This document shows, in pieces, positions 1-11,341 of a stretch of 64,000 nt of DNA; the stretch's first letter is position 1; each line of letters begins with the position of its first letter. Under the pieces are notes generated by a model. That model was not told the origin of the DNA. It saw only the letters and a program-made list of their open reading frames with translations, and did no database searches. The stretch is from positions 2,266,501 to 2,330,500 of the forward strand of contig NZ_ATTI01000001.1 of NCBI RefSeq assembly GCF_000419605.1, given 5' to 3'. Made by a program: the position numbers and the translations under genes. The stretch is from Sphingomonas phyllosphaerae 5.2 (lineage in GTDB: Bacteria; Pseudomonadota; Alphaproteobacteria; Sphingomonadales; Sphingomonadaceae).

Positions 1-516
1 ATCACCGTCATCGACGGTATCTCGTTCCAGACCAACCTGCTCGCGCTCAATGCCGGGGTCGAGGCGGCGCGCGCCGGTGAGGCCGGCAGGGGCTTCGCCG
101 TCGTCGCCTCCGAGGTGCGCGCGCTGGCGCAACGCTCGGCAGACGCCGCCAAGGACGTGAAGACCCGCATTCTCGCCTCCTCCGATCAGGTCGGCATCGG
201 GGTCGAACTGGTCAACGAAGCCGGCAAGGCGCTGGAGCGGATTATCGTCCGCATCGGCGAGATCAGCGAACTGGTCTCGCGCATCGCCACCTCCGCCGGT
301 CAGCAGTCGGTCGGGCTGCAACAGGTCAACACCGCGGTATCGGAGATGGATGCCGTGACGCAGCGCAACGCCGCGATGGTCGAACAGGCCACCGCCGCCG
401 CCCGCACCCTCGCTGCCGAGGCCGAGACGCTGTCTCGCGAGGTAGCCCGCTTCCGGCTCGATACCGCGCCCGGCAACGCCGTCCACCGCCTGCAGGCGCG
501 GCTGGTCACGGGCTGA
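1..516 (+). CDS. Methyl-accepting chemotaxis protein, C-terminal part (cut by window edge)
   Basis: This frame is open from base 1 and encodes the cytoplasmic signalling hairpin of a chemoreceptor. The hairpin tip reads [20 protein letters not shown] and continues [20 protein letters not shown], the conserved region that contacts CheA and CheW. A descending coiled coil follows ([17 protein letters not shown]) and the protein ends about 30 residues after it. The N-terminal sensor and any membrane segments lie outside the window, so the ligand cannot be guessed. The stop codon overlaps the end of the convergent hydrolase gene by 11 bases. The family is certain; the full length is unknown. Confidence 0.95.
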   Translation: MTVIDGISFQTNLLALNAGVEAARAGEAGRGFAVVASEVRALAQRSADAAKDVKTRILASSDQVGIGVELVNEAGKALERIIVRIGEISELVSRIATSAGQQSVGLQQVNTAVSEMDAVTQRNAAMVEQATAAARTLAAEAETLSREVARFRLDTAPGNAVHRLQARLVTG

Positions 517-1459
517 CGGCGCCGACCGCGCGCGCTTGCCGCTCCGATGCCGCCGCGCCGCGCAGGATCAGGGCGACCGTCCCGGCCCCTTCCGGTTCGG
601 TCGGATTGATGATGCGGAAATGCGACGGGCGCTTCGTGCGATACACGTCCACCGGATCGCCGGCGCGGCGAGCGCGTGCGACATAGCCTTGCATCAGGTC
701 CGCAAAGGCCCCTTGGGCGATATATTGCGGCACGCCTAGTGGCAGATGATCCTGCGCGGAGGCGTCGCGATATCGCTGCGGCACGCGTGCCGGCGTCCCG
801 CCCATCAACGGCACGATCACCGACTTGTCGCAGATCTCCTTATCCTTGCCGATGAACTCGGCCAGACTGCCGGGTCCGTCGATCGCCACCACCGCGGCGG
901 GCCTTACCGGATCGGGTGCATAGATATCGCTGCTGGACGACAGCGACGGCCGGATCGCGCTCCACGTCGCGAGCAGCGCGCCCGCCGAATGGCCGACCAC
1001 GATCACGCGCTTCAGGTCGATCGGATACCGGCGTGCCAGCGGGCGAAGCGAGTCGATTGCGGCGCCGGCATCGCGGAAGGTACCCGGCCAGCCGCCGCCT
1101 GCTTGTCCCAGCTGGCGATAGTCGACGTTCAACGTCGCAAGCCCCCGACGGGTCAAGGCGTCTGCCAGCGGCGCGATGCTGCGCGCGGTGCCGCCGATCG
1201 ACGCGTCCCAGCATCCACCGTGGATGACGACGGCGACCGGGAACGGACCGGCTCCGGCGGGCAACCTCAACTCCTCTACCTGTTGCGCGGCAGGGCCATA
1301 ATGCAAACTTGCGGCAGGCTTGCTGACGGGCAGCCGTTCAAGTGCCGGCGGACCATGCCAATAGACCATCCAGAGCATGTAAGCGATCGGCACCAACCAC
1401 CATATCGCCGCCAGCGCCACTATCGCGCCCCCGCCGATAAGCCACCGCCTCTTGATCAT
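506..1459 (-). CDS. Alpha/beta hydrolase (carboxylesterase-like), membrane-anchored
   Basis: A 317-residue alpha/beta hydrolase. The start [11 protein letters not shown] is chosen because AAGGGG lies just before it. Residues ~5-30 form a hydrophobic signal anchor ([17 protein letters not shown]), placing the catalytic domain outside the cytoplasm or in the envelope. The oxyanion-hole motif HGGCWD and the nucleophile elbow GHSAG are both visible, with a plausible catalytic His in the late segment RPSHF. This pattern fits the BD-FAE/esterase-lipase group that hydrolyses short acyl esters. The substrate is unknown. It converges on the chemoreceptor gene and appears to be transcribed alone. Confidence 0.85.
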   Translation of the reverse strand: MIKRRWLIGGGAIVALAAIWWLVPIAYMLWMVYWHGPPALERLPVSKPAASLHYGPAAQQVEELRLPAGAGPFPVAVVIHGGCWDASIGGTARSIAPLADALTRRGLATLNVDYRQLGQAGGGWPGTFRDAGAAIDSLRPLARRYPIDLKRVIVVGHSAGALLATWSAIRPSLSSSSDIYAPDPVRPAAVVAIDGPGSLAEFIGKDKEICDKSVIVPLMGGTPARVPQRYRDASAQDHLPLGVPQYIAQGAFADLMQGYVARARRAGDPVDVYRTKRPSHFRIINPTEPEGAGTVALILRGAAASERQARAVGAVSP

Positions 1460-1752
1460 GCCCCTTCCCCCCTTCGAAGAAGTGTAACGCTGACGAGAAG
1501 CAGAGTCGAGGCATCGGGCCGAGGCCCCACTGCATCGAAACACAACAGGAATTCTTGTTATCGAATTGGAAAAATACTCCGTCCGACGTCACACGATCGC
1601 TGCTGATGTTGTCACGCCGGTGGCGCCGCGGCATTCATCGGGGTGATTACCTGCCGATCGCCAGACCGATCTTGCGATGACGACCCCGTCACAACATCGA
1701 CGGCCTTGATCGAGGGTAGCATCGACCGCGAGGGATGCGGACGATCGCCGCT

Positions 1753-2565
1753 TTACTTGAGCGCCTTCCCCTCGCGCCCGGCCAGCTCGACGACATATTG
1801 CCACGCCACCCGTCCCGACCGGCTCCCGCGCCGCGTCGCCCATTGCACCGCATCGCCGGTATCGAACGGCAGCGCGTGCCGCTCGGCATAGCCGCGCACG
1901 ATCGCGAGATACGCGTCCTGATCCACGACGTGGAACCCCAGGCTCAGCCCGAAGCGATCCGCCAGCGCCAGCTGATCGTCCACCGAATCGCGCGGGTTGA
2001 TCGCGCTGCCCTGCTCGGCGATGTCGCGCGTCACCAGATGCCGGCGGTTCGAGGTGACGATCAGGCGCGCGTTCGCCGGCCGCGCCTCCGCCCCGCCCTC
2101 CAGCAACGAGCGCAGCACCCGCGCCTCCGCCGCCGCATCGAACCCGAGGTCGTCGAGAAAGATCGCATAGGCGCGCGCGCGCCCCGCCACCGCGTCGAAC
2201 AACCGCGGCAGCGTATCCAGCCGGTCTGCCGCCACCTCGATCAGCGCCAGCGCGCCGCCCGAGGACTGCACGGCGCCCACCGCCGCCTTCACCAGCGCCG
2301 ACTTGCCGGTCCCGCGCGCGCCCCACAGCAACGCATCCTGCGCCGCATGCCCGGCCGCCAGTCGCGTCAGATTGTCGAACAGCGCCTTCTTCTGCGCGTC
2401 CACGCCGTGGAGCAGCGGCAGCGGCAGCGGCGCGAAGTCGCGCGCCGCGGTCAGCACCGCGTCGCGCCACACATAGGCCGGATGCGCCAGCGGGTCTGCG
2501 GCGGCGGGCGGCGGCGGGGCCAGCCGCTCCAGCGCGGCGGCGATCCGGATCAGCGGGTCGGTCAT
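1753..2565 (-). CDS. DUF815-family ATP-binding protein
   Basis: A 270-residue P-loop protein matching the DUF815 predicted AAA+-like ATPases. The Walker A motif is GARGTGKSALV near residue 80 and a Walker B-like IFLDDLGFD follows near residue 140. A sensor-like RLIVTSNRRH and a conserved late segment FGLSLGFHVVDQDAYL also fit. The family is widespread in proteobacteria but has no settled role, and the protein has no membrane segment. It is divergent from the sugar nucleotidyltransferase gene, with about 130 bases between the two starts. Confidence 0.85.
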   Translation of the reverse strand: MTDPLIRIAAALERLAPPPPAAADPLAHPAYVWRDAVLTAARDFAPLPLPLLHGVDAQKKALFDNLTRLAAGHAAQDALLWGARGTGKSALVKAAVGAVQSSGGALALIEVAADRLDTLPRLFDAVAGRARAYAIFLDDLGFDAAAEARVLRSLLEGGAEARPANARLIVTSNRRHLVTRDIAEQGSAINPRDSVDDQLALADRFGLSLGFHVVDQDAYLAIVRGYAERHALPFDTGDAVQWATRRGSRSGRVAWQYVVELAGREGKALK

Positions 2566-2693
2566 CGCGCCCGGCTAATCCTCTGACGACGTTGCGGCAA
2601 CGCAATAACGTTCCTAAAGGGAGCTTTGCGTCAGTCGGAGTGTTGTCGCGTCCGGGGCCAGGTTACGCCCCCTGGGGGAACAGGAGCGTCAAT

Positions 2694-3734
2694 TTGACCG
2701 AAATCGTGCCGGTAATCCTTTCCGGCGGGTCGGGGACCCGCTTGTGGCCAATGTCGCGCCCGGAGAAGCCGAAGCAGATGCTCGCGCTGACCGCGAGCGA
2801 TACGATGCTGCAATTGACTGCGGCACGCGCGCACGGCGATGCCTTCGCCGCGCCGATCGTCGTCGCCAATGCCGCCCACGCGGATGCCGTCGAGGAACAG
2901 CTCGGCGCGATCGGCGCGCAGCCTAGCGCGCTGATCCTCGAACCTGCCGGCCGCAACACCGCGCCCGCCATCGCGCTCGCCGCGCTCAGCGCCGGCGCTG
3001 ACCAGGCGATGCTCGTCATGCCGTCGGACCATGTCATCGCGGACCGGGACGCCTTCCACGCCGCGATCCATGCCGCGCTGCCGCTGGTGGAACAGGGCTG
3101 GCTCATCACTTTCGGGATCACTCCCGACGCGCCGGAAACCGGCTATGGCTATATCAAGGTCGGCGACGAACTGGCGCCCGGCATCCACCGCGTCGCGCGC
3201 TTCGTCGAGAAGCCGAAGCGTGACGTCGCAGAGGCGATGATCGCCTCGGGCGACCATGCCTGGAACGGCGGCATCTTCCTCTTCCGCGCCGACGCCTACC
3301 TCGGTGCGCTGGAACGCTTCGCACCCGCGATCCTCGCCGCCGCGCGCAGCGCCTGTGCCGGCGCGCGACGCGAGGGCGTGCGCGTCTATCCCGACGCTGC
3401 CGCCTTCGCCGCCTCCCCCTCCGACTCGATCGACTATGCCGTTATGGAGAAGGCCGATCGCGTTGCGGTGGTGCCGGTCACGATGGGGTGGAGCGACGTC
3501 GGCAGCTGGGACGCGCTCCACGCGATCAGCGACCGCGACGATCGCGACAATGTCGTCTCCGGCGACGTGGTGATGCTCGACAGCCGCAACTGCCTGGTGC
3601 GCAGCGACGGAGCGCGGGTCGCGATGGTCGGGGTCGAGGACCTGATCGTCGTCGCCAGCGGCAACGACATCCTGATCCTTCCGCGCGGTCGAAGCCAGGA
3701 CGTGAAGCTCCTGCTGGACGCGATGAAGAACTGA
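2694..3734 (+). CDS. manC: Mannose-1-phosphate guanylyltransferase
   Basis: A 346-residue nucleotidyltransferase that makes GDP-mannose from mannose-1-phosphate and GTP, a precursor for exopolysaccharide and glycans. The N-terminal signature GGSGTRLWPMSRPEKPKQML and the catalytic FVEKP motif are present. The length matches the short form, which lacks the C-terminal phosphomannose isomerase cupin. Upstream ATG codons are in frame, but the start is placed at TTG (LTEIVPVILSGG) because AGGAG sits seven bases before it and homologues begin here. Sphingans and other sphingomonad polysaccharides are plausible end users, but no polysaccharide cluster is adjacent. Confidence 0.93.
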   Translation: MTEIVPVILSGGSGTRLWPMSRPEKPKQMLALTASDTMLQLTAARAHGDAFAAPIVVANAAHADAVEEQLGAIGAQPSALILEPAGRNTAPAIALAALSAGADQAMLVMPSDHVIADRDAFHAAIHAALPLVEQGWLITFGITPDAPETGYGYIKVGDELAPGIHRVARFVEKPKRDVAEAMIASGDHAWNGGIFLFRADAYLGALERFAPAILAAARSACAGARREGVRVYPDAAAFAASPSDSIDYAVMEKADRVAVVPVTMGWSDVGSWDALHAISDRDDRDNVVSGDVVMLDSRNCLVRSDGARVAMVGVEDLIVVASGNDILILPRGRSQDVKLLLDAMKN

Positions 3735-3801
3735 GCCGCCGCTCGCCTCCGACGGTACGCCTCGGGAGTTCGCCACCGCGTGACCTTCCGGGGCGACGGC
3801 C

Positions 3802-4269
3802 TCACCCGCTCATCAGCCACGTCCACGCCGCCGCCAGCCCCGCGCACCCGAGCAGTAGCTGCGGCGGACGCAGCCTCGCGAAATGCGCCGGCGCATTCCC
3901 CGCCAGTGCCGCGCGCCGGTCGAGCAACGCCGCCAGCGCATAGCCCACCGCCAGCAACGCCAGCGCGGTCGTCGCATAGGGTACCAACAACGCCAATCCC
4001 GCGATCGTGACATAGCCGACCGCCGCCACGATCTCGACCGCGGTCGACGCGCGCGGCGTCGCGAAGCCGAAGCCGCGCCGCACGCCGCCGATGAACGACA
4101 GGATCAGCGCGCCCCAGACGATCGCCAGTCGTATCGCCAGCATCCCCCAGCCGGGCGGCAGCACCCACGCACCGACGCCGGCCGCGACGAGCGGGAGCAT
4201 CGGACCATAGCCGAAGACGATGCTGTCGATCGGGATTCGAGTGGCGGAAAGGCGGTTGCGCTGCTCCAT
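3802..4269 (-). CDS. DUF3429-family membrane protein
   Basis: A 155-residue integral membrane protein with about five hydrophobic segments, including YGPMLPLVAAGVGAWVL, LAIVWGALILSFIGGVRRGF and a C-terminal LLLGCAGLAAAWTWLMSG. The motif SFIGGVRRGFG is typical of the DUF3429 (YbaN-like) family, whose function is unknown. The ATG beginning MEQRNRLSA was chosen over an upstream GTG because GGGCGGG precedes it directly. The gene ends close to the end of manC (convergent) and shares its strand with the Uma2-family gene, 25 bases away, so the two may be co-transcribed. Confidence 0.8.
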   Translation of the reverse strand: MEQRNRLSATRIPIDSIVFGYGPMLPLVAAGVGAWVLPPGWGMLAIRLAIVWGALILSFIGGVRRGFGFATPRASTAVEIVAAVGYVTIAGLALLVPYATTALALLAVGYALAALLDRRAALAGNAPAHFARLRPPQLLLGCAGLAAAWTWLMSG

Positions 4270-4294
4270 CCCGCCCGAACGCACGGCGCGCTCT

Positions 4295-4858
4295 TCAGTC
4301 GCGCGCGAAGATCTCGGTATGCGGGATCGTCAGGTTCAGCGCCGGCAGCGGCACGTCGTGCGGCTGCGCGAACAGGTCGTCGCGCCACGATGTCGGGCCC
4401 AGCCGCTGGACGATGCGGGTCAGCTCGTTCTCCGGATCGACGAACACGATCGTGTCCACCGAGCGGAGCTCCCGATACCCCTCCAGCTTCGTGCCCTCGT
4501 CGATCTTCGCGGTGGAGGCGGACAGCACCTCGAAGATCACGACCGGATCGACGAAGGCACGTTGTTCCTCGCGTTCGGGGGTGGCGGGATTGCCGCAGAA
4601 CACGCTCACGTCGGGATAGCGCAGCGACTGGTCCGACAGGCGTACGCCCATGTCCGAATTATACGCGCGGCACCCGGTGCCCCGCAGGCGCTGGTGCAGG
4701 AACGAGACAAGGTTGGTCGCCACGCGCGAATGCGCCGGCGTCCCGCCGGTCATCATCCGGATCACGCCGTCGACCAGCTCGAACTTGCGATCGGTCCCGA
4801 AGTCGATGTCCAGGAACTGTTCAACGGTGATGGGCTGGTAAAGCGGATCGTGTCGCAT
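4295..4858 (-). CDS. Uma2-family (DUF820) putative restriction-endonuclease-fold protein
   Basis: A 187-residue protein of the Uma2/DUF820 family, which has a PD-(D/E)XK nuclease-like fold. Visible hallmarks are KFELVDGVIRMM, RYPDVSVFCG (the conserved PD) and VIFEVLSAST (the conserved E), followed by KLEGYRELRSVDTIVFVDPE. The start MRHDPLYQPITVEQ was chosen because the typical family N-terminus YQPITVEQFL lies right behind it. Uma2 proteins are very abundant in cyanobacteria and scattered elsewhere; their biological role is unclear. It lies downstream of groEL, separated by a strong terminator. Confidence 0.85.
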   Translation of the reverse strand: MRHDPLYQPITVEQFLDIDFGTDRKFELVDGVIRMMTGGTPAHSRVATNLVSFLHQRLRGTGCRAYNSDMGVRLSDQSLRYPDVSVFCGNPATPEREEQRAFVDPVVIFEVLSASTAKIDEGTKLEGYRELRSVDTIVFVDPENELTRIVQRLGPTSWRDDLFAQPHDVPLPALNLTIPHTEIFARD

Positions 4859-4892
4859 GGCCGCAGTATAGCGCTTTGCGACCGCCAAGACA

Positions 4893-4922
4893 AAGGGCCG
4901 GTGGATCGCTCCACCGGCCCTT
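4893..4922 (-). terminator. Terminator of the groES-groEL operon
   Basis: A perfect 13-bp inverted repeat with arms at 4893-4905 and 4910-4922 (AAGGGCCGGTGGA and its complement) and a 4-base loop. On the minus strand it is followed by TTTGTCTT. It lies about 120 bases beyond the groEL stop, although the Uma2 gene starts only 34 bases further on. Confidence 0.75.
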
Positions 4923-5042
4923 CGCCGTTCGGGCATCGGCGCCGGCAAGGCCGCCGCCGTTGGTCGGGCGAAACCGGCTCTGCCGATCCGCCCGTCGTTC
5001 CGATCTCGTGCCGGGTGCGGCGTGCGCCGCACCCGTTCGACA

Positions 5043-6698
<1,656 letters not shown>

Positions 6699-6739
6699 TC
6701 AGATGAACGAATATTGGAAAAATAGAAGTGTCGGAAAGC

Positions 6740-7027
6740 TCAGGCGACGATGCCGAGAATGTCCGATTCCTTCATGATGAGCAGGTCTTCACCGTTGACC
6801 TTGACCTCGGTGCCGGACCACTTGCCGAACAGGATGCGATCCCCGGCCTTGACGTCGAGCGGGGAAACCTCGCCCTTGTCGTTCTTGGCGCCGGCGCCGG
6901 CGGCGACGACCTCGCCCTCCTGCGGCTTTTCCTTGGCAGTGTCGGGGATGATGATCCCGCCGGCCGTCTTCTCTTCTGCCTCAACGCGGCGAACGAGAAC
7001 GCGGTCGTGCAACGGACGAAAGTTCAT
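6740..7027 (-). CDS. groS: Co-chaperonin GroES (10 kDa)
   Basis: A 95-residue GroES, the heptameric lid of the GroEL chamber. The start [14 protein letters not shown], the mobile-loop region [20 protein letters not shown] and the C-terminal [14 protein letters not shown] match the family along its whole length. It is the first gene of groES-groEL. The frame remains open upstream of the real start, but the 95-residue form with AGAGAG just upstream is clearly correct. A CIRCE operator lies 34 bases before the start. Confidence 0.98.
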   Translation of the reverse strand: MNFRPLHDRVLVRRVEAEEKTAGGIIIPDTAKEKPQEGEVVAAGAGAKNDKGEVSPLDVKAGDRILFGKWSGTEVKVNGEDLLIMKESDILGIVA

Positions 7028-7060
7028 TGCTGTACCTCTCTGAAGGTATGTGACAGTTCT

Positions 7061-7087
7061 TTGGCACTCGACCCAGCCGAGTGCCAG
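7061..7087 (-). promoter_or_regulatory. CIRCE operator (HrcA binding site) of groES-groEL
   Basis: The inverted repeat TTGGCACTC / GAGTGCCAG has arms at 7061-7069 and 7079-7087 and exactly nine bases between them. It departs only slightly from the consensus TTAGCACTC-N9-GAGTGCTAA. Its position between the groES start and the upstream MATE gene is the classic one for HrcA repression of the chaperonin operon. The hrcA gene is not in the window. Confidence 0.93.
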
Positions 7088-7155
7088 CGACCCGCATATG
7101 TGGACCGTCCCTGCCGGGGTCAACGGCTGCGCGGCAAAAATTGTGGAACCGTCAG

Positions 7156-8559
7156 TCAGTCCGTGCGTGGCGTCAGACCGATGCGCTCGCGTGCCGACCA
7201 CCGCCACAGCAGCAGCGCGGAGACCACGCCCAGTCCCACGGCCAGCCCCCACCAGATCCCAGCCGCACCCCAGCCGAACCCGAAGCCGAGCAAAATCGCG
7301 GTTCCGAACCCCGCGCCCCAATACCCCGAAACCTGGATCAGCATCGGCACGCGCGTGTCCTGCACGCCGCGCAACACGCCGGCGGCCACCGCCTGCGCGC
7401 CGTCGACCAGCTGGAAGATCGCGGCGATCCCCAGCAGTTGCACCGCCATCGTCGCCACCGCGGTCTCGCGCGCCGGATCGACGTACAGGCGCACCAGCCA
7501 GTGCGGCACCGCCCAGAACACCGTCGCGCTCAACACCATCACCGCGATCCCGCACAGCACCGCGACATTGCCGGCGCGCCCGATCCACGCCCGGTCGCCG
7601 GCACCATATGCGAAGCCGACGCGGATCGTGCCGGCCTGCGCCAGCCCGAACGGGATCTGGAACGCGATCGCCGCGATGTTGAGCGCCACCGCATGCGCAT
7701 CGATCGCGGTGACGGAGATCAGCCCCATCAGCAGCCCCGCACCGCCGAACAATCCGCCCTCCGCCATCCAGCCGAGCGCGATCGGCGCACCCAGCCGCGC
7801 GATCTCCGCCATCCGCGACCATTCCGCGCGCCACCATTTGCCCAGCAGCCGGAACCGCCGCAGCTTCCGGTCGGTCAGCAGGATCACGACATAGGCCGCA
7901 CAGGTGGCGATCGACGTCAGCACGCTGGCCAGCGCCGCGCCCTCCAGCCCCAGCGCGGGGAAACCGCCATGCCCGAAGACGAGGCACCAATTGGCGAGGA
8001 TCGCGACCCCCAGCGCGACAGCGGTCACCACCAGCGCCCAGCCCGGCCGCCCCAGCGCCGCGGCCGTCAACCGGATCAGCGCCCCCATCACCGCCGGCAC
8101 CACCGCCAGCGACAGGATGCGGCAGAACGCACCGGCCCGCGCCGCCACCGCCGCGTCCTGCCCCGCCAGCCGCAGCAGCGGGGCCGCACAATTCAGCACC
8201 ACGATCACCAGCACCGATCCCAGCGCTGCCAGCCACATCGCCATCCGGAACGAGCGCCGGACCTGACGCACCGCCCCGACCCGCCGCCCCAGCGAGGCGG
8301 CGATCAACGGCTCGGCCGCGCCGACCAGTCCGATCAGCCCGAACGCGAGGATGTTGAAGACGAACACGCCCAGCGTCGCCGCCGCGAACTCGACCGGCCC
8401 CAGCCGCGCGACGAACACCACGTCGACCGCGAACACGGCCATCTGCAGCAGGTTGGCGCCGATCAGCGGCCCGGCCAGCGCCGCCAGCGCGCGCAACTCC
8501 GCTCCCCATGTCGGCGGCGGCGCCTGCGTCAGCGGCGCGAGGGTGGCGGGACCGTGCAT
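7156..8559 (-). CDS. MATE-family multidrug/sodium (proton) antiporter
   Basis: A 467-residue inner-membrane transporter of the MATE (NorM-like) family, which exports cationic drugs or metabolites against Na+ or H+. About twelve hydrophobic segments form two MatE halves, for example [28 protein letters not shown] early and [22 protein letters not shown] at the start of the second half. The start [16 protein letters not shown] gives the usual family length; an extended frame upstream is probably not translated. It is on the same strand as groES but separated from it by the CIRCE promoter. Confidence 0.92.
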   Translation of the reverse strand: MHGPATLAPLTQAPPPTWGAELRALAALAGPLIGANLLQMAVFAVDVVFVARLGPVEFAAATLGVFVFNILAFGLIGLVGAAEPLIAASLGRRVGAVRQVRRSFRMAMWLAALGSVLVIVVLNCAAPLLRLAGQDAAVAARAGAFCRILSLAVVPAVMGALIRLTAAALGRPGWALVVTAVALGVAILANWCLVFGHGGFPALGLEGAALASVLTSIATCAAYVVILLTDRKLRRFRLLGKWWRAEWSRMAEIARLGAPIALGWMAEGGLFGGAGLLMGLISVTAIDAHAVALNIAAIAFQIPFGLAQAGTIRVGFAYGAGDRAWIGRAGNVAVLCGIAVMVLSATVFWAVPHWLVRLYVDPARETAVATMAVQLLGIAAIFQLVDGAQAVAAGVLRGVQDTRVPMLIQVSGYWGAGFGTAILLGFGFGWGAAGIWWGLAVGLGVVSALLLWRWSARERIGLTPRTD

Positions 8560-8745
8560 CGCCGTGCCGTAGCGGGTCGCGAACGACGGCGAAAGCCGCC
8601 CGCGGTCACCTCGGATCGAGGCGGGCGTGGCGTGTCGTTCGTGGCGTGCCCCGACGATCGCGCCACCATTTACCACCAAACCGTATTGCCGCGGTCATAC
8701 ACGCGGGGCTACGGTCGCCGCACATAAGCGAAGGTGGCAGGAACG

Positions 8746-10617
8746 ATGAAGCTGGTACGCGGCGCCTGGAAGCTGCTGGTCGGGATCAAGGACGCGCTCG
8801 TGCTCGTCGCGATGCTGCTGTTCTTTGCGGTGATCTTCGCCGCCCTCAATGCGCGTCAACGCCCGTCCGCGATCGGCGACGGCGCGCTGGTGCTGAAGCT
8901 CGACGGGCCGATCGTCGAGCAGCCGGAGGAGGTGCCGTTCACGGCGGTGCTCAGCGGCCAGCAGGTCGGCAAGCAATACCGGCTGCGCGACGTACTGCGC
9001 GCGATCGACACCGCCCGCACCGATGCGCGCGTCAAGGCGATCGTGCTCGATCTCGACCGCTTTGGCGGCGCCTACCCCGCTGCCCTCGGTGAGGTGCAGG
9101 CCGCGCTGTTGCGTGCGCGTACCGCGGGCAAGCCGGTGCTGGCCTTCGCCACCGCCTATACCGACGGCGGCTATCGCCTCGCCTCCGCCGCCAGCGAGAT
9201 CTGGATGGACCCGCTCGGCGGCACGATGTTCGCCGGACCGGGCGGCAACCAGTTGTTCTACAAGGGGCTGATCGACAAGCTCGGCGTCAATGCGCACGTC
9301 TACCGCGTCGGCAAGTTCAAGTCGGCGGTCGAGCCTTATACCCGCACCGACCAAAGCCCGGAAGCGCGCGAGTCGTCGCAGGCGCTCTATGGCGCCTTGT
9401 TCGACCAGTGGCGCGAGGCGGTCGCGACCGCGCGTCCCAAGGCGCAGCTCGCTCCGTGGCTCAGCAACCCCGCGCAACTCATCGGCCAGGTTCAGGGCGA
9501 CGTCTCGCGCGCCAACATCGCAACCGGGCTGGTCGACAAGCTGGGCGACCGCGTCGCCTTCGGCCGCCGCGTCGCACAACTGGCGGGTGGCGATGACAAG
9601 AAGGTCGCCGGCTGGTTCCGGACGATCGGCTACGACGCCTATGTCGCCGCCAGCCCCCTGCCGGGGAAGGGCAAGATCGGCGTCCTCACCGTCGCGGGCG
9701 AGATCGTCGACGGACAGGCCGGCGCCGGCAAGGCGGCGGGCGACACCGTTTCGAAGCTGCTCTACGACGGCCTCGCGACGAACGATCTGAAGGCGCTCGT
9801 CGTCCGCGTCGACTCGCCGGGCGGCTCGGTGCTGGCATCGGAGAAGATCCGGCTCGCGATCATGGAGGCCAAGCGCCGTGGCCTGCCGATCGTCGTCTCG
9901 ATGGGCGGGCTCGCCGCGTCGGGCGGGTATTGGGTGTCGACCCCGGCGGATGTGATCTTTGCCGAACCCGGCACGATCACCGGCTCGATCGGCATCTTCG
10001 GGATCATCCCGACCTTCGAGAACACGCTGAAGAAGATCGGCTTGTCGAGCGACGGGGTGAAGACCACGCCGCTGTCCGGCCAGCCCGACGTGCTCGGCGG
10101 CACCACGCCGGAACTCGATGCGATCGTGCAGGCGGGGATCGAGCATGGCTACCTCCAGTTTCTCACCCGCGTGTCGCAGTCGCGCAAGCTGCCGATCGCG
10201 CGCGTCAACGAGATCGGGCAGGGTCGCGTCTGGATCGGCGGGATCGCGCAGCAACTGCGGCTCGTAGACCGCTTCGGCGGGCTCGACGACGCGCTGCAGG
10301 AGGCGGCGAAGCGCGCCAGGCTCGACAGCGCCGACGCGGTGTGGCTCGAAAAAAAGCCGGGCTTCGCGGCACAGGTCGCGCAGCAGGTCGCCAGTCAGGA
10401 TGAGGACGACGATGCCGCCGCCCCTGCCGACGCGCTCGCGCGGATGACGTGGCAGCGCCAGCAGGCGTTCGCGTCGGCGTTGGGCGATGCGAAGCGTATG
10501 CTGAGCGGTGCAGCGGTCCGTGCGCAATGCCTCGAATGCGTCGGGCTCGGCCCGATCACCGCGCGCGCCGAGGACCGCAACCTGTGGCAGCTCGTCGTCG
10601 CCCGGATCGGCCTGTAA
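8746..10617 (+). CDS. sppA: Signal peptide peptidase SppA, 67 kDa type
   Basis: A 623-residue membrane-anchored serine protease that degrades cleaved signal peptides. A hydrophobic anchor (DALVLVAMLLFFAVIFAAL) follows a short basic N-terminus. Two peptidase S49 domains follow. The N-terminal half contains the lysine-bearing segment RVGKFKSAVEPYTR and the C-terminal half the serine motif GGLAASGGYWVSTPADVIFA, as in tandem-domain SppA. ATG at 8746 is preferred to a GTG four codons earlier because AGGA precedes it. The stop TAA overlaps the start of the next gene by one base, implying coupled translation. Confidence 0.95.
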   Translation: MKLVRGAWKLLVGIKDALVLVAMLLFFAVIFAALNARQRPSAIGDGALVLKLDGPIVEQPEEVPFTAVLSGQQVGKQYRLRDVLRAIDTARTDARVKAIVLDLDRFGGAYPAALGEVQAALLRARTAGKPVLAFATAYTDGGYRLASAASEIWMDPLGGTMFAGPGGNQLFYKGLIDKLGVNAHVYRVGKFKSAVEPYTRTDQSPEARESSQALYGALFDQWREAVATARPKAQLAPWLSNPAQLIGQVQGDVSRANIATGLVDKLGDRVAFGRRVAQLAGGDDKKVAGWFRTIGYDAYVAASPLPGKGKIGVLTVAGEIVDGQAGAGKAAGDTVSKLLYDGLATNDLKALVVRVDSPGGSVLASEKIRLAIMEAKRRGLPIVVSMGGLAASGGYWVSTPADVIFAEPGTITGSIGIFGIIPTFENTLKKIGLSSDGVKTTPLSGQPDVLGGTTPELDAIVQAGIEHGYLQFLTRVSQSRKLPIARVNEIGQGRVWIGGIAQQLRLVDRFGGLDDALQEAAKRARLDSADAVWLEKKPGFAAQVAQQVASQDEDDDAAAPADALARMTWQRQQAFASALGDAKRMLSGAAVRAQCLECVGLGPITARAEDRNLWQLVVARIGL

Positions 10618-11180
10618 TGGCGCAGGGTCCGATCGCGATCCGCGCCGCCACCGGCGACGATGCCGCCGCCATCGCGGCGATCTACACGCCGTTCGTGCTG
10701 TCGGGCACCGTCTCGTTCGAGAACGAGGCACCGGGCGCGGACGCGATGCGCGAGCGGATCGCCGCCTCCGACGGCTATTACCCGTGGCTTGTCGCGACGT
10801 CCGGCGAGGCGGTGCTCGGCTATGCCTACGCCACCCGCTTCCGCGATCGTCCCGCCTATCGCTACGTCGTGGAGACATCGATCTACGTCGCCGGTGCCAC
10901 GCACGGCCAGGGCGTCGGACGCTTGCTGTACGAGGCGCTGGTCGACACGCTCCGCGCGCAGGGTTTCACCCAGGCGATCGGCGTCATCACGCTTCCCAAC
11001 GACAGTTCGATCACGCTCCACGAAGCGGTCGGCTTCCGCCGCGCCGGCGTCTACCGCGAGGTCGGCTACAAGCAGGGCCGCTGGATCGACGTCGGGTTCT
11101 GGCAGTGCGAGCTAAACGACTCGGCCGTTCCCCCGATCGAGCCGAAGCCGTTCAGCGTCACCGGCGTCCGCCGCGACTGA
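10617..11180 (+). CDS. GNAT N-acetyltransferase, phosphinothricin acetyltransferase-like
   Basis: A 187-residue GNAT enzyme resembling the Pat/Bar/MddA group that acetylates phosphinothricin or methionine sulfone/sulfoximine with acetyl-CoA. The segments AIYTPFVLSGTVSFENEAP, YAYATRFRDRPAYRYVVETSIYV, the acetyl-CoA loop GQGVGRLLYEAL and GVITLPNDSSITLHEAVGFRRAG are diagnostic. The start ATG overlaps the sppA stop (TAATG). A role in resistance to methionine or glutamate analogues is inferred from the family; the native substrate is unknown. Confidence 0.9.
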   Translation: MAQGPIAIRAATGDDAAAIAAIYTPFVLSGTVSFENEAPGADAMRERIAASDGYYPWLVATSGEAVLGYAYATRFRDRPAYRYVVETSIYVAGATHGQGVGRLLYEALVDTLRAQGFTQAIGVITLPNDSSITLHEAVGFRRAGVYREVGYKQGRWIDVGFWQCELNDSAVPPIEPKPFSVTGVRRD

Positions 11181-11211
11181 CGGTCTTCCACCACCTGTCG
11201 TAACCACTCCC

Positions 11212-11286
11212 GTCGTTGCGAGCCTAGCGAAGCAATCCAGGGCGTCCTGGTCCGGCGCCCAATAGCCTCGACACGCGCGCAATGAC
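11212..11286. repeat. Interspersed palindromic repeat, copy 1
   Basis: The left arm GTCGTTGCGAGCCTAGCGAA matches three other copies in this window. The right side is degenerate but ends in GCAATGAC, the complement of the consensus arm end GTCATTGC. It lies in the 161-base gap between the acetyltransferase and egtD genes, which converge here, and could form a large hairpin in their shared 3' region. Confidence 0.7.
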
Positions 11287-11341
11287 CGACGATTCTCGAT
11301 CAGTCGCCCCTAACCACCGTCCGCGTCCGACCTCCCGATCC

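Noticed and set aside
2575..2625. A possible EcfG promoter (GGAAC...CGTC) ahead of the DUF815 gene
   Set aside because: The spacing is 18 and the -10 half is imperfect; the palindrome CGTTGCGGCAACG could explain the match.
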